Shown here one piece after another: positions 5,208 to 5,639 of a stretch of 5,639 bases of DNA (the stretch's first letter is position 1; each line of letters starts with the position of its first letter). The stretch lies in the NCBI GenBank assembly GCA_012510305.1, contig JAAZIE010000021.1, positions 1 to 5,639 on the forward strand, written 5' to 3'. The notes beneath the pieces were generated by a model. The model did no database searches and had not been told where the DNA came from. It was given only the letters and a program-made list of their open reading frames with translations. This stretch comes from Bacillota bacterium (lineage in GTDB: Bacteria; Bacillota; Dethiobacteria; DTU022). The position numbers were made by a program, and so were the translations under genes.

Positions 5208-5639
5208 ATGCACCTGCAAAAACGTATTTCCCTGCAGCAGCTGACGCGGCTGGCCCTGCTGCTGGCGCTGACTCTTTCCGTGCAATCCCTGCGCCTGCCC
5301 ACTCCGGTGACCGGTCCGCTGGTGAACCTCATGCTCATACTCTCCACCGCTGTGATCGGCACAGCCGGCGGTGTCAGCATCGGCCTGCTCACCCCCTGGG
5401 CGGCGCTTCTGCTGGGGATCATCGCCCCCGTGCTCGCCCCGGCAATCCCTTTTATCATGCTGGGGAATGCGGTATATTGTTTCTGTTACGGAGCCCTCGC
5501 CGGAAAAATAAAAGGCGGCCCCTGGATTGGGATCATCCTGGGAGCCGCTCTTAAGTTTACGATCATTGCCGGGGCCGCCCGCTACCTGCTCACCCTGCCG
5601 CCCCCGGCGGCGGCGGCGCTGCTGCTGCCGCAGCTGAGC
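5208..5639 (+). CDS. Membrane protein, probable ECF transporter S component, partial at the right edge
   Basis: The first 144 residues are visible, with no stop before the window ends. After a short charged start (MHLQKRISLQQLTR) come several hydrophobic stretches, roughly residues 15-28, 38-60, 64-85, 87-99 and 106-128, with few charges. The pattern TRLALLLALTL, then PVTGPLVN (33-40), a glycine-rich second helix and PAIPFIMLGN (78-87) resembles uncharacterised ECF transporter S components of Clostridia. These bind a vitamin or metal-type substrate and work with a shared energising module. No ATPase or T component is visible, and the substrate cannot be read from the sequence. The gene is divergent from the hydrogenase operon, so the two may share control. 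The start is set by GGAGG seven bases upstream. Confidence 0.75.
   Translation, partial: MHLQKRISLQQLTRLALLLALTLSVQSLRLPTPVTGPLVNLMLILSTAVIGTAGGVSIGLLTPWAALLLGIIAPVLAPAIPFIMLGNAVYCFCYGALAGKIKGGPWIGIILGAALKFTIIAGAARYLLTLPPPAAAALLLPQLS

Noticed and set aside
5138..5554. Plus-strand frame of 138 codons overlapping the ECF S-component gene
   Set aside because: It has no Shine-Dalgarno site and low hydrophobic order, while the overlapping frame from 5208 gives a coherent membrane protein.
1..5639. CRISPR array, tRNA, rRNA or prophage genes
   Set aside because: No regularly spaced short repeats, cloverleaf, rRNA-like sequence or phage-type proteins were seen.

Overview
This is a GC-rich bacterial window. 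Codon use, the frequent GTG starts and the mix of genes suggest an anaerobic, fermentative or syntrophic Firmicute of the Clostridia/Peptococcaceae type. That assignment is an inference from protein flavour and is not proven.

Layout. (1) Positions 1-60 (+) are the last 19 codons and stop of a second copy of an [FeFe]-hydrogenase gene that runs in from the left. (2) Positions 143-727 (-) hold a truncated nitrilase-family reading frame resembling the amidase domain of NAD synthetase. It has a near-consensus promoter and a good ribosome binding site but lacks the catalytic cysteine. (3) Positions 965-4923 (-) are a compact three-gene operon, hydC-hydB-hydA, for an NADH-linked, HydABC/Hnd-type [FeFe] hydrogenase. 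The genes overlap by 4 and 26 bases and all start with GTG. hydB is interrupted by a single one-base frameshift at a run of seven G. (4) Positions 4924-5207 are a divergent intergenic region with imperfect hairpins, a perfect GC palindrome and an AT-rich dyad that looks like a promoter/operator. (5) Positions 5208 to the end (+) are the start of a membrane protein resembling the substrate-binding (S) component of an ECF transporter, cut by the window edge.

The three hydrogenase subunits should form a soluble cytoplasmic complex. HydB (FMN, NADH site) takes electrons from NADH, iron-sulfur centres in HydC, HydB and HydA carry them, and the H-cluster of HydA reduces protons. HydB has no C-terminal ferredoxin-like domain, which bears on whether the enzyme bifurcates electrons with ferredoxin or uses NADH alone.

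The most unusual structure is a long inverted repeat, 1-185 against 840-1024 (8 mismatches by eye, no gaps). Each arm carries the 3' end of a hydA gene plus about 125 bp of downstream DNA. The arms enclose 654 bp that hold the nitrilase-like fragment and its promoter. The left arm begins where the nitrilase homology breaks off. The segment could invert, and leftward transcripts would carry RNA complementary to the 3' end of hydA mRNA. The repeat reaches the left edge, so its full length is unknown.
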